Below the pieces are notes generated by a model. It was not told the origin of the DNA. It made no database searches and saw only the letters and a program-made list of their open reading frames with translations. The translations under genes were made by a program, and so were the position numbers. Positions 34,512 to 42,840 of a stretch of DNA of 64,000 nucleotides are shown here, one piece after another (position 1 is the stretch's first letter; the number at the start of each line of letters is the position of its first letter). This DNA comes from Microbacterium lacticum (GTDB taxonomy: Bacteria; Actinomycetota; Actinomycetes; Actinomycetales; Microbacteriaceae), in contig NZ_VFPS01000008.1 of assembly GCF_006716815.1 (NCBI RefSeq), forward strand, positions 53,637 through 117,636. The letters run 5' to 3'.

Positions 34512-35372
34512 TTAAGGTGCGATTGGCTCTCCCTGATCGGCCAGAACACGACGCGCGATCTCGTCGCACGTCGCGAACTCCACGTCATCGTACCCCTGGG
34601 CGAGCTCGATGAACTGCTCCAGCGCACGCGCCCGCGAGGCGCGCCCGGAGAGGAAGGGGTGCAGGGTCAGCACGAGCAGCCCTCCCCACCGCCGCATCGC
34701 CTCGAGCTCCTCCGACCAGAGCTGCAGGACCTGCGAGGGCGGCACGATGCGCTGACCGATGTCCGGTTCCGGCACGAAGAAGTACTGCTCCCAGTCGTCC
34801 AGGCTCCAGTGCGGCGGCAGCTCGGCGAGCCGGCCCTCGGCGAGCGACAGGACGTAGGGCTCGTCGTCGTCCATGAGCGAGGAGTCATACCGCAATCCGC
34901 GGGCGGCGAGATGCTCCAGCGTGACGGAGTGCATCTCCCAGTTCGGCGCGCGGTAGCCGACCGGATCGACCCCGAAGCGCGTCAGAGTCTCGATCGCCGC
35001 ATCCACCTCTCTCCGCTGCTCGTCCGCGCTCAGATGCACCGGATGCCGGTGGCTGAACCCGTGAAATGCGACCTCGTAGCCGCCCTCCGCGGCGGCCTCG
35101 ACCGTCGACGGCCACCGGACCGCCGTCTCGCCCGGGATGAAGATGGTCGCCGGCACGTCGGAGCTCCGCAGGACACCGAGCAGCCTGTCGAGCCCTTTCC
35201 GCGGTCCGAAGGCCTGGTGCGACAGCGTCGAGAGGTGCTCGGCGTAGTGGTCGCCGCGCGCGAGGATGGGCGATTCGGCATCGACGTCGATCGTCACGCA
35301 GACCACCACCTTGCCACCGTCTCGGCGCCACGGAGCCGGTTCGCTCCGCTCCGGCCAGTCGATCTCGATCAT
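34512..35372 (-). CDS. polysaccharide deacetylase-family (NodB-type) hydrolase
   Basis: This encodes 286 residues. The NodB metal-site motifs are visible: CVTIDVDAES near residue 27 (motif Asp), FHGFSHRHP near 103 (the two motif His), YRAPNWEMH (motif 3) and LTLHPFLSG near the end (the late motif His). Length and motifs fit the cytoplasmic allantoinase/PuuE-like branch as well as sugar de-N-acetylases. No signal peptide is visible, so it probably works inside the cell on a small molecule, removing an acyl or formyl group. It overlaps the M28-type peptidase gene by ATGA. Confidence 0.75.
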   Translation of the reverse strand: MIEIDWPERSEPAPWRRDGGKVVVCVTIDVDAESPILARGDHYAEHLSTLSHQAFGPRKGLDRLLGVLRSSDVPATIFIPGETAVRWPSTVEAAAEGGYEVAFHGFSHRHPVHLSADEQRREVDAAIETLTRFGVDPVGYRAPNWEMHSVTLEHLAARGLRYDSSLMDDDEPYVLSLAEGRLAELPPHWSLDDWEQYFFVPEPDIGQRIVPPSQVLQLWSEELEAMRRWGGLLVLTLHPFLSGRASRARALEQFIELAQGYDDVEFATCDEIARRVLADQGEPIAP

Positions 35373-37786
35373 GGTGCCTCCTCCAGTTCGTACAGGTCGC
35401 TCACGACGATCGCATCGGCGAACGGCGTGCTGGTCAAAAGGTTCGTGCTCGCCGGCACGGAGTCGGCGGACCGGACGATGCCGGTGGCATCCGGGTCCTC
35501 CAGCACCGAGGCGACGCGCAGCGTGACGGGAACGTCCTCAGCGAGGTCAAGCTCGAACACGACGGTCTCGGGCGGAGCGTGATACGTCACGGCCCAGCGG
35601 TCCCATCCCCAGTCGCTCGGCCCCTCCGGCACCGGCTGTCCGTCGATCGAGCTGCGGGTCACCTCGGGTGCCGGTCCCTCCCCGTCGACTTCCAGCCAGA
35701 GGTTCAGGGCGCGGGCACCCGGCACGCCACTGACGGCGAAGCGCCGCGTCGTGCCGCTCGATTCAAGAGCCTGCACGGTCGGCGGATCCACCCCGGCGAG
35801 CGCATCCGGGGCATCTCTGGCGTCGCCGGCGAGACCCTCGACCTCGCCGTGCGGAAGCTGCAGCGGTCCGGGTGGGAGGCAAGCGCCGAGGCTCTGCCGC
35901 TCCGCATCGGCACCGACGGCCTCCGACGCCATGTCGTCCGGCTCCCGGTCGAGTGTCGCCCAGACACCCTCCCCACTCGCCCGGTCGTCGCAGTACAGCA
36001 GCGTCGACGGTGCCGGCGACGGAGCGGCCGGCAGGAGCAGCGTCACCACCAGCACCACCACGAGTCCCGCGACCGGCGCGCCCGCCAGCAGCACCGCTCG
36101 CGGGCGGCGCGCCGGTCGGTCGGTCCGCACGTCGGCGACGAGCCCGACGATCGCGGTGATCGCCGACGCGACCAGGGCGGTGAGCACCGCGCCCACCGGA
36201 AGCAGCAGCGTGGTGAACGCCTGCAGGATCAGGGCCGTCGTCGCGCTGAACAGGGCGATGGCGAGTGCGGCGACGGCTGCGGTGACGATCCGGCCGAACA
36301 CTCTCCATCCGGGGAGGCACTCGCGCCACGCCACCCCGATGAGCAGGGGCACTGAGATCAGGAGTGGAAGGTAGGCGGCAGCAGGAAGGAGGATGAGCAG
36401 GACGATCGTCGCCAACAGGCAGAGACACGCGAGAGCCAGGGCGACGACAGGGCGGTCCGCACGACTGCGGCGCTGCAGCAGCACCGCCGTGGCGACCCCG
36501 GTCGCGAGCACGAGGAGGACGATCCACGGCATGCCGACGAAGTCCCCCTCGCTGACCGGGATCGGTCGACCTCCGGTGATCAGGCCGACGATCGGCAGGA
36601 CCGCGGCACCCACCACGCCGGCGGCGGCGAGGGCGACGAGCAGGCGGGTCCCTGCGCCGAGGAGTCCTCTCCCGGCACGCAGACGCACGACCAGCAGGAC
36701 GATGCCGACGAGGCAGAGCAGAGCGAGGACCGCGATCACGGGCAGAGGCAGCTGCGCCTCCGCGAGGCCGAGCACGTCGAAGTAGTTCAGCCCGGGGGAG
36801 GCGCCCGCCGCGACCGTCGCGCCGCCGAGCCACGCCGTGACGAGGCTCAGAGTCTGATCGCCGCTGTGCTGGACCGAGCGCGGGTCGACGTGGTCGATCG
36901 TGTCGTACGCGTTGTCGTAGTGCAGCGGGCGGGCGAAGAACGCGAGGTCGACGGTCGGCCAGCCGTGCGACTGGTGGACGCCGAAGTCGGTCCCCGCCGG
37001 GAGCAGCGACATCAGGGCCTCACTGGCCGAGGTCGCCGCCACCGGCGTGCCCCCTGCGCCCAGTGCGCCCAGCGCCCCCAGCGCCTCGTGCTGGCGGATG
37101 ACCGCGGCCGGACCGCCGCTTCCCCGGCTCTCGAGGTTGAGCACGGCTCCGATCTCGCCCCACTCCGGCGGCGCATCGGTCAGCACCTGCGCGCCCAGAT
37201 GTCCGGTCTCCTCGCCGTCCACGAGCGCGAAGAGCACGTTGCGATCGTCGGGTGCGGATGCTGTGGACACCACCCGCGCCGCCTCGAGGATCGCCGCGAC
37301 CTGGCTGCCGTCGTCGTTGGCACCCGGAGACGAGGGCACGGTGTCGTAGTGCGCGGCCACGACGAGAGTCTCCCGATCCGCGGCCGGCGGTTCCAGGAAG
37401 GCGAGCACGTTGTGCACGCTGCCGACGCGGTACGGCGTGCCGCCGCTGCTGTCCATCGCGACACCGTCCTGGACCTGGACGGTGAGTCCGAGCGCCTCCA
37501 GCTCTTCGACGAGATGTGCGCGGACCTCTTCGTGCTTCGCAGAACCGGGCGGGCGCGGCCCGACGATGTCCCTCAGCCCGCCGATCGCCCGCTCCGCCGA
37601 GAACTCGGATGCTGCGGCGTTGTCATCCTTCGCCGGAGGAGGCAGGAGCTTCTGCCCCGCTCCGAATCCGACCGCGAGGAGCAGCAGCACGAGCACGATG
37701 CCCGCCGCCGCGATGCTCCGCGACGACCCGCCCGTGGCGGTCGATATCCCTCCGGTGCCGTCATCCGGCAGTGATCGTGTCCGCAC
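35369..37786 (-). CDS. membrane-anchored M28-family metallopeptidase with polytopic C-terminal region
   Basis: This encodes 805 residues from a GTG at 37786 that overlaps the NRPS gene end by 26 bases. An N-terminal membrane segment (about 27-48) is followed by an extracytoplasmic M28 aminopeptidase domain with AAHYDTVPSSPGANDDGS (zinc-binding His and Asp) and LVDGEETGHLGA (catalytic Glu pair). Eight or so hydrophobic segments follow (about 325-580), then a C-terminal soluble domain. The layout recalls ERMP1/Fxna-like membrane peptidases. Within an NRPS operon, an extracellular peptidase may trim a pro-peptide after export or protect the producer; both are inferences. Confidence 0.8.
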   Translation of the reverse strand: MRTRSLPDDGTGGISTATGGSSRSIAAAGIVLVLLLLAVGFGAGQKLLPPPAKDDNAAASEFSAERAIGGLRDIVGPRPPGSAKHEEVRAHLVEELEALGLTVQVQDGVAMDSSGGTPYRVGSVHNVLAFLEPPAADRETLVVAAHYDTVPSSPGANDDGSQVAAILEAARVVSTASAPDDRNVLFALVDGEETGHLGAQVLTDAPPEWGEIGAVLNLESRGSGGPAAVIRQHEALGALGALGAGGTPVAATSASEALMSLLPAGTDFGVHQSHGWPTVDLAFFARPLHYDNAYDTIDHVDPRSVQHSGDQTLSLVTAWLGGATVAAGASPGLNYFDVLGLAEAQLPLPVIAVLALLCLVGIVLLVVRLRAGRGLLGAGTRLLVALAAAGVVGAAVLPIVGLITGGRPIPVSEGDFVGMPWIVLLVLATGVATAVLLQRRSRADRPVVALALACLCLLATIVLLILLPAAAYLPLLISVPLLIGVAWRECLPGWRVFGRIVTAAVAALAIALFSATTALILQAFTTLLLPVGAVLTALVASAITAIVGLVADVRTDRPARRPRAVLLAGAPVAGLVVVLVVTLLLPAAPSPAPSTLLYCDDRASGEGVWATLDREPDDMASEAVGADAERQSLGACLPPGPLQLPHGEVEGLAGDARDAPDALAGVDPPTVQALESSGTTRRFAVSGVPGARALNLWLEVDGEGPAPEVTRSSIDGQPVPEGPSDWGWDRWAVTYHAPPETVVFELDLAEDVPVTLRVASVLEDPDATGIVRSADSVPASTNLLTSTPFADAIVVSDLYELEEAP

Positions 37787-40700
37787 CGCATTCCCCCCTC
37801 TTCTGCTCGCCGTCCGCGACAGGCGAGGTCAGCCGTCCGAGCAGCGCTTCCGCGTCGATGTGCTCCGCTGCGTGGGCGGCGACCGTCAGCCTGATCTCCA
37901 GCTCGTCGCCGACCGGGTCCATCTCCACGTGGACGGCGCACAGCGCGACGTCGAGAGGCACCGTGTGCAGCGGCGCCGGCTCGGTGACCTCCACCGTCGA
38001 GGGCAGGTTGCCCCATCCGAATGTCACCGCATCGGCTGCAGCATGCGAGCGTCCCGTCTGAAGGCCCAGCGCGGTCGCGGTCCATCCGGCTGCCCGACGC
38101 TCGTGCACCTGTCGCATGCTCGTCGCGCTCAGCGCGCACTCCCCCGGGGACAGCCAGATCAGCCGCTGGTCGACGAGGTAGCCGATCGTGCGCCAGGTTC
38201 CGCCAGCGGGGTCCCGCCCGTCGACCAGCTCGCTCACCAGGAAGCCGGCCGGCGCGCGTCCGCCGGGCCGCGTCTCGGCGGCGAGCGCGTCCCCGAGGAG
38301 GGCGAGGGCGAGCGAGCTCTCCGAGACGTCGTGCTCCTCGGCGATCCGGCGGCGGCGCGCCCGCTCCGCCGCTCCGACGCGCCCCGTGACGCGCGCGACC
38401 GGACGGGAGTCGGGGCGCACCGTCAGCCAGGAGGGCAGCGTGTCGACGACATCCTCGATGTCGGCCAGGAGCTCGTCCCCCGCCGGTGCGGCAGGCGATG
38501 CCGAAGCGGAAGGGGGAGGCGGATGCGACGCCTCCCGGGCTGCCAGCCCCGCCGGGCTTGCCGCCGGCTCCGCCTGCCAGATGCGTCCGTCGACGCGGGC
38601 GGCGTAGGCGTCGGCCAGATCCTCCGCCAGTATCCGGATGGATCCGCCGTCCACCACGAGGTGGTGTGCCACCAGCACGACGTGCAGGAGTCCGGTGTCG
38701 ACGGTGCGCCAGAGGCCGCACCGCGCGAGGTTCTCGTCGTCCGGGGCGAAGCCCGCCTTCACCGCTTCGCGCAGCGCGGCGTGGAGCGCGGGGGCGTCGG
38801 CGAGATCGCGCACATCGCCGAGCCGAGGGATCGCGTCGACGTGACGCTGCCGCACGCCGCCGGCTTCGCGTTCGAGCCGGGTGCGCAGTGCCGGATGTGC
38901 GCGCAGGACGTCGTCGACCGCATCGCGCACCCTGGCCTCGTCGGCCGCGGGGAGCGGGATCGCGTAGGCCTCACCCGCCGCGGGGAATCGCCCCTGTCGA
39001 CGGAGGGCGAGATACAGCGCGGACTGCGCGCGGCTCAGCGGCCCCTGCATGGCCGAGGCGTCTGCCGGCGCCGTCGCCTCGCGCGTGGCGAGATGCTGCG
39101 CGACGTCTGCGATCGTGCTGGTCGACGCGAGCGCCGCACGTTCGACCCGCAGCGCCGCGCGGTCGAGCGCCGCGATCAGCCGCATCCGTCCGAGGGAATC
39201 GACGCCGATCTCCTGAAGCGGCCGATCGACGCCGATCTCGCCCGCACCGATGCTCTCGCACCACACGTCGTGCACGCGCCTCTCGAGCGCGCTCCGGGGC
39301 GGGCGACCGGCGAACCGCAGCGGCGCGCCGAGCAGCGTTGCGACCGCTCCGCGATCGACCTTGCCGTGCGGGTTGCGCGGCACGGCATCCACGTCGATCA
39401 GAAGTGTCGGCACATGGGTGGCCGGGAGCGCGGCGGCGAGGGTCTCACGAAGGCGCCGCGTCGCTGCCGCCTTTCCCTCTTCGGGCTGCCCGCTCACCTC
39501 GTCGGTCCAGCGGATGAGGGCGGCGAGCTGTCGCGTCGGGCCGGTCGCTGCGGCGACGGCTGCACGCACGCCGACGGCCGCCGCATCCACCTCCGCCGAT
39601 CCCAGGATCGCCGCCTCCACCTCGCCGGGTTCGATGCGGATGCCGTGCACGTTGAGCTGGTGGTCCGCCCGACCGAGGAAGACCAGCATCCCGTCGCTCG
39701 TGCGCCGCGCGAGATCCCCCGTGCGGTACCGCCGCGAGCCGGGGACGGCGGCATCCGGATCAGGCAGGAAGGCGGCCGCTGTCGCCGCGGGAGCACCGAG
39801 GTATCCCAGGGCCATGCCCGGCCCGCCGACATGCATCTCCCCGACTTCGCCGTCCGCCACCGGCCGACCCGCCGGATCGAGGAGGGCGACCGTCGCGTGC
39901 CGGAGCGGGGTGCCGATCGGGATCGCTCCGGCCGTCTCGTCCTCCACCGCGGCGAAGCGAGCCGCATCGAGCACCGCGAACACCTGCGAGACGGCGCCCT
40001 CGCTCACCCCGTACTCATGGCCGACCAGGCCCCCTGCCGCGAGCCACTTCCGGACCGGCGACGGGGCGACGGTGTCAGAGCCGAGGATGAGCAGGCGCAG
40101 CGCGTCGGGAAGCCGCAGACCTCTCTTCCCTGTGCAGGCCGACACGACTTCGTACCAGTAGGCGGGCACCATCTGCACCACGCTGATGCGCCGCTCCGAC
40201 AGCATCGCGGCGACCGCCACGGGATCCTGGCGCACCCGCTCGTCGGCGAAGACGATCGTGGCGCCCGCGCACCATGCGCTCAGGATCTCCTCGGCGGCGA
40301 CGGAGAAGCCGATGCTCGCCATCGGCAGCACGCGGTCGGTCGCGGTGAGCGCGGCCCGTTCGATGATGCCCTCGATGAGGCCGACGAGCCCGACATCGGT
40401 CAACGCGACGGCCTTGGGCAGCCCCGTCGAGCCGGAGGTTCCGCAGATCCACGCCAGCCGCTGTGCGGTACCGCGTTCGTGACGCTGCCACGGAGAGCCC
40501 CCGTCGAGCGCGGCGCGATCGACGACCGCGATACGGGGGTCCAGCTCAGTCAGGGGGGCATCCGGTTCGAGCTCCAGGACGATATCGGCGCCGCTCGCCT
40601 GCAGCAGCAGCGTCTTGCGAGCCGCCGGGTACGAGGAGTCGACCGGCACGACAGCGGCGCCGACCTCGACCACCGCCCGAACCGCGAGGAGGAAGGCCGC

Positions 40701-40895
40701 CGACGGTCGTGCGTGGACGAGCACCCTGCTGTCGCGATCGCACCCCCGATCGGCGAGCGCACCGGCCCAGCCGGCGGCGACCGCGGCAGCGTCCCGATAG
40801 CTCAGCACCGTGTCGGCGTCCTCGACGAGGATGCGATCGGGATGCTGCTCCGCTACGGCACGGAGAAGGTCGGCGAGGTCGGCGGAGGACGTCAC
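37761..40895 (-). CDS. NRPS protein, A-PCP-C, adenylation pocket without the usual Asp
   Basis: This encodes 1044 residues from a GTG at 40895 overlapping the dehydrogenase stop (GTGA). The adenylation domain has ICGTSGSTGLPKAV near 157, A5 EYGVSEGA, A7 YRTGDLA and A10 NPHGKVDR. A4 reads ASIGFSVAAEEIL, so position 235, normally the Asp that binds the alpha-amino group, is Ser. Positions read by eye are S-V-E-Q-I-G-E-V-S-K. The substrate is therefore probably not a plain alpha-amino acid. The carrier site is EIGVDSLG near 565, and the condensation domain has HHLVVDGGS near 745. The A-PCP-C order would suit chain initiation followed by transfer to the next carrier. Confidence 0.87.
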   Translation of the reverse strand: MTSSADLADLLRAVAEQHPDRILVEDADTVLSYRDAAAVAAGWAGALADRGCDRDSRVLVHARPSAAFLLAVRAVVEVGAAVVPVDSSYPAARKTLLLQASGADIVLELEPDAPLTELDPRIAVVDRAALDGGSPWQRHERGTAQRLAWICGTSGSTGLPKAVALTDVGLVGLIEGIIERAALTATDRVLPMASIGFSVAAEEILSAWCAGATIVFADERVRQDPVAVAAMLSERRISVVQMVPAYWYEVVSACTGKRGLRLPDALRLLILGSDTVAPSPVRKWLAAGGLVGHEYGVSEGAVSQVFAVLDAARFAAVEDETAGAIPIGTPLRHATVALLDPAGRPVADGEVGEMHVGGPGMALGYLGAPAATAAAFLPDPDAAVPGSRRYRTGDLARRTSDGMLVFLGRADHQLNVHGIRIEPGEVEAAILGSAEVDAAAVGVRAAVAAATGPTRQLAALIRWTDEVSGQPEEGKAAATRRLRETLAAALPATHVPTLLIDVDAVPRNPHGKVDRGAVATLLGAPLRFAGRPPRSALERRVHDVWCESIGAGEIGVDRPLQEIGVDSLGRMRLIAALDRAALRVERAALASTSTIADVAQHLATREATAPADASAMQGPLSRAQSALYLALRRQGRFPAAGEAYAIPLPAADEARVRDAVDDVLRAHPALRTRLEREAGGVRQRHVDAIPRLGDVRDLADAPALHAALREAVKAGFAPDDENLARCGLWRTVDTGLLHVVLVAHHLVVDGGSIRILAEDLADAYAARVDGRIWQAEPAASPAGLAAREASHPPPPSASASPAAPAGDELLADIEDVVDTLPSWLTVRPDSRPVARVTGRVGAAERARRRRIAEEHDVSESSLALALLGDALAAETRPGGRAPAGFLVSELVDGRDPAGGTWRTIGYLVDQRLIWLSPGECALSATSMRQVHERRAAGWTATALGLQTGRSHAAADAVTFGWGNLPSTVEVTEPAPLHTVPLDVALCAVHVEMDPVGDELEIRLTVAAHAAEHIDAEALLGRLTSPVADGEQKRGECGADTITAG

Positions 40896-41938
40896 GGCTC
40901 GATCAACACCTTCACGCTCTCGCCGCGATCGAACCGTGCGAACGCCGCGGGCACGTCGGCCAGCGGAACCCTCTCCGAGATGAGCGGCAGCGGATCGATC
41001 ACGCCGTTCTCGAGGAGCTGGAACACACGATCGCGCACCCGGATGGGATCGCCGACGGCGAAGCGGAGCGTGAGCTCGCGAGCGAACATCGCCACCAGCG
41101 GCACCGGCGTGCCCGCGGAGGAATGCGACCCGATGCAGGCGATCACGGCATGCGGGCTCGCAAGCTCCAGTGCCGTGTGGAGCGCGGCGTCGTTGCCGAC
41201 CGCCTCGATGCATGCGTCAGCGAGCCCACCGCCCGTCGCCGCTCGCAGCCGGTCCGCGATGTCGGCACCCGCGTCGAGTGCGATGTCGGCGACCAGCGCT
41301 CCGGCCGCAGCCCGGCGGCTCTCCTGCGGGTCCACTGCCACGATCAGCCCCGCGCCAAAGGCGCGTGCCGCCATCATCGACAGCAGGCCGACAGGACCTG
41401 CCCCGACGACCACCACCACGTCGCCCGGCTCGATGTCGGCCGCCTCCGCGGCGCAGTAGCCCGTTGAGAGCCCGTCGCCGACGAAGATCGCCTGCTCGTC
41501 ACTCAGGGCCTCCGGCACAGGGAGCGCGACGGCGTCCGCGAACGGCACGCGGACGAAGTCGGCGTGGCAGCCGTCGTAGGCCGTATCGCCGACGACGGTG
41601 CCGTAACCGAACAGGCCCACACGGTCGCACTGATAATGATGCCCAGCCCGGCACGCCCGGCACGTGCCGCACGCGATCACGTCGGACAGCACGACGCGGT
41701 CCCCGACTCCGATCGCCCGCACCTGCGAACCGACCTCCCGGACGATGCCGACGGCTTCGTGTCCGGTGATCGCCCCCCGCGGGAGCCCCTTGAGTTCACC
41801 CCGGTAGGGATGCAGGTCGGTGCCGCAGATCGCCGCGAGGCGGACTTCGACGATCGCATCGCCCACATCGATCAGGCCGGGGGTGGGGCGTTCGACGAAG
41901 GACATCTGCCGAGGTCCGTCAAAGGTCACTGCGCGCAT
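40892..41938 (-). CDS. zinc-dependent MDR-family dehydrogenase
   Basis: This is a 348-residue medium-chain dehydrogenase. Seen: catalytic zinc ligands in AAICGTDLH and GHEAVG, a full structural zinc loop CGTCRACRAGHHYQC, and NAD(P)-binding VVVVVGAGPVGLL. It resembles the threonine/alcohol/sorbitol dehydrogenase branch. It would oxidise an alcohol or reduce a carbonyl; reduction of the aldehyde released by the NRPS reductase, or precursor oxidation, are both possible. The ATG at 41938 lies inside the preceding amidohydrolase gene (20-bp overlap). Confidence 0.82.
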   Translation of the reverse strand: MRAVTFDGPRQMSFVERPTPGLIDVGDAIVEVRLAAICGTDLHPYRGELKGLPRGAITGHEAVGIVREVGSQVRAIGVGDRVVLSDVIACGTCRACRAGHHYQCDRVGLFGYGTVVGDTAYDGCHADFVRVPFADAVALPVPEALSDEQAIFVGDGLSTGYCAAEAADIEPGDVVVVVGAGPVGLLSMMAARAFGAGLIVAVDPQESRRAAAGALVADIALDAGADIADRLRAATGGGLADACIEAVGNDAALHTALELASPHAVIACIGSHSSAGTPVPLVAMFARELTLRFAVGDPIRVRDRVFQLLENGVIDPLPLISERVPLADVPAAFARFDRGESVKVLIEP

Positions 41939-42839
41939 CACGCCCTCCAGAAACTCGTGCGGCCCCGAGGTCGAGGAGCCGGTGGGCGGCGCCGCCTTCG
42001 AGGGAGGCCAGTTCCTCGGTGTCCAACAGGGAGTCCTCGCCGCCCATCCCGGCAGCCACGACGTCGCGCAGCCGCTGGAGGGAGGCGCCCATCGGTCCGA
42101 ACGGCGCATCGCTCCCCCACATCACGCGCGGGAGGACGCCGCGCGCCTTCGCGAGACGCAGCGCGTCTGCGACGATCGCGGGTGGCTGGTACCAGGAGAA
42201 GATCGACAGATCGGCCCACAGATTCGGGTGCTGGGCCATGAGCGCGATCGAATGCGCCGTCCACGGGGCTCCGAGATGCGCCATAACGAATCGACCCTCC
42301 GGGAACCGTTCCGCGACAGCGGCCATCGGATGCGGCGCGAAGTGGCGGGGATCGGCGCTCTGCGACGGCGTGTAGCCGACATGGGCCAGGACGGGGAGCC
42401 CGCGCTCTGCGGCGAGCGCATAGAGCGGATCGATGGCGGGATCGTCCGGCGCGATCCCGAGGTAGCTCGGTGCGAGCTTCAACCCCCGCAACCCGTATTC
42501 GTCCACAGCGCGCTGGAACGCGGCCAGGCCTCCCGGGTCGAGCGGGTCGACCGAGGCGAAGCCCGTGAAGCGGTCTGGATGCTCGGCCACTATCCCGCCG
42601 ACGAGTTCGTTCGGCACCCGTGCTCCGCTGGTTCGATGCGCATCGAAGGCGAGCAGTACCGCGTGCTGCACCCCCGCCGCATCCATCTCGGCCAGCAGCC
42701 GATCGATGGGCTGATCGATCGCCTCAGGGGCGGGCGTGTCGGTCTTCCCCATCATCTGCTCGGCGAACGCCCGCGGAAAGTGGTCGCCGTACCGCCCGGC
42801 ATGTACGTGCGCATCGATGACTGGGCTCGATCCGTCCAT
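41919..42839 (-). CDS. amidohydrolase-2 family metal-dependent hydrolase
   Basis: This is a 306-residue TIM-barrel protein. VIDAHVHAG near residue 8 gives the H-x-H metal motif. HVGYTPSQ, MAHLGAPW and VMWGSDAPFG (the last carrying the catalytic Asp) complete the amidohydrolase-2 pattern shared by decarboxylases and lactonases. Cytoplasmic. The start at 42839 (MDGSSPVIDAH) follows the glycosidase stop by one base and is preferred to a longer open frame that is a shadow. It may hydrolyse or decarboxylate a precursor; which reaction is not visible. Confidence 0.75.
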   Translation of the reverse strand: MDGSSPVIDAHVHAGRYGDHFPRAFAEQMMGKTDTPAPEAIDQPIDRLLAEMDAAGVQHAVLLAFDAHRTSGARVPNELVGGIVAEHPDRFTGFASVDPLDPGGLAAFQRAVDEYGLRGLKLAPSYLGIAPDDPAIDPLYALAAERGLPVLAHVGYTPSQSADPRHFAPHPMAAVAERFPEGRFVMAHLGAPWTAHSIALMAQHPNLWADLSIFSWYQPPAIVADALRLAKARGVLPRVMWGSDAPFGPMGASLQRLRDVVAAGMGGEDSLLDTEELASLEGGAAHRLLDLGAARVSGGRDARSDL

Positions 42840-42840
42840 C

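Noticed and set aside
37410..41459. Very long plus-strand open frame (1349 codons) opposite the A-PCP-C gene
   Set aside because: High-GC shadow: its text is Arg/Gly/Ala/His-rich without motifs, while the minus strand has complete NRPS core motifs.
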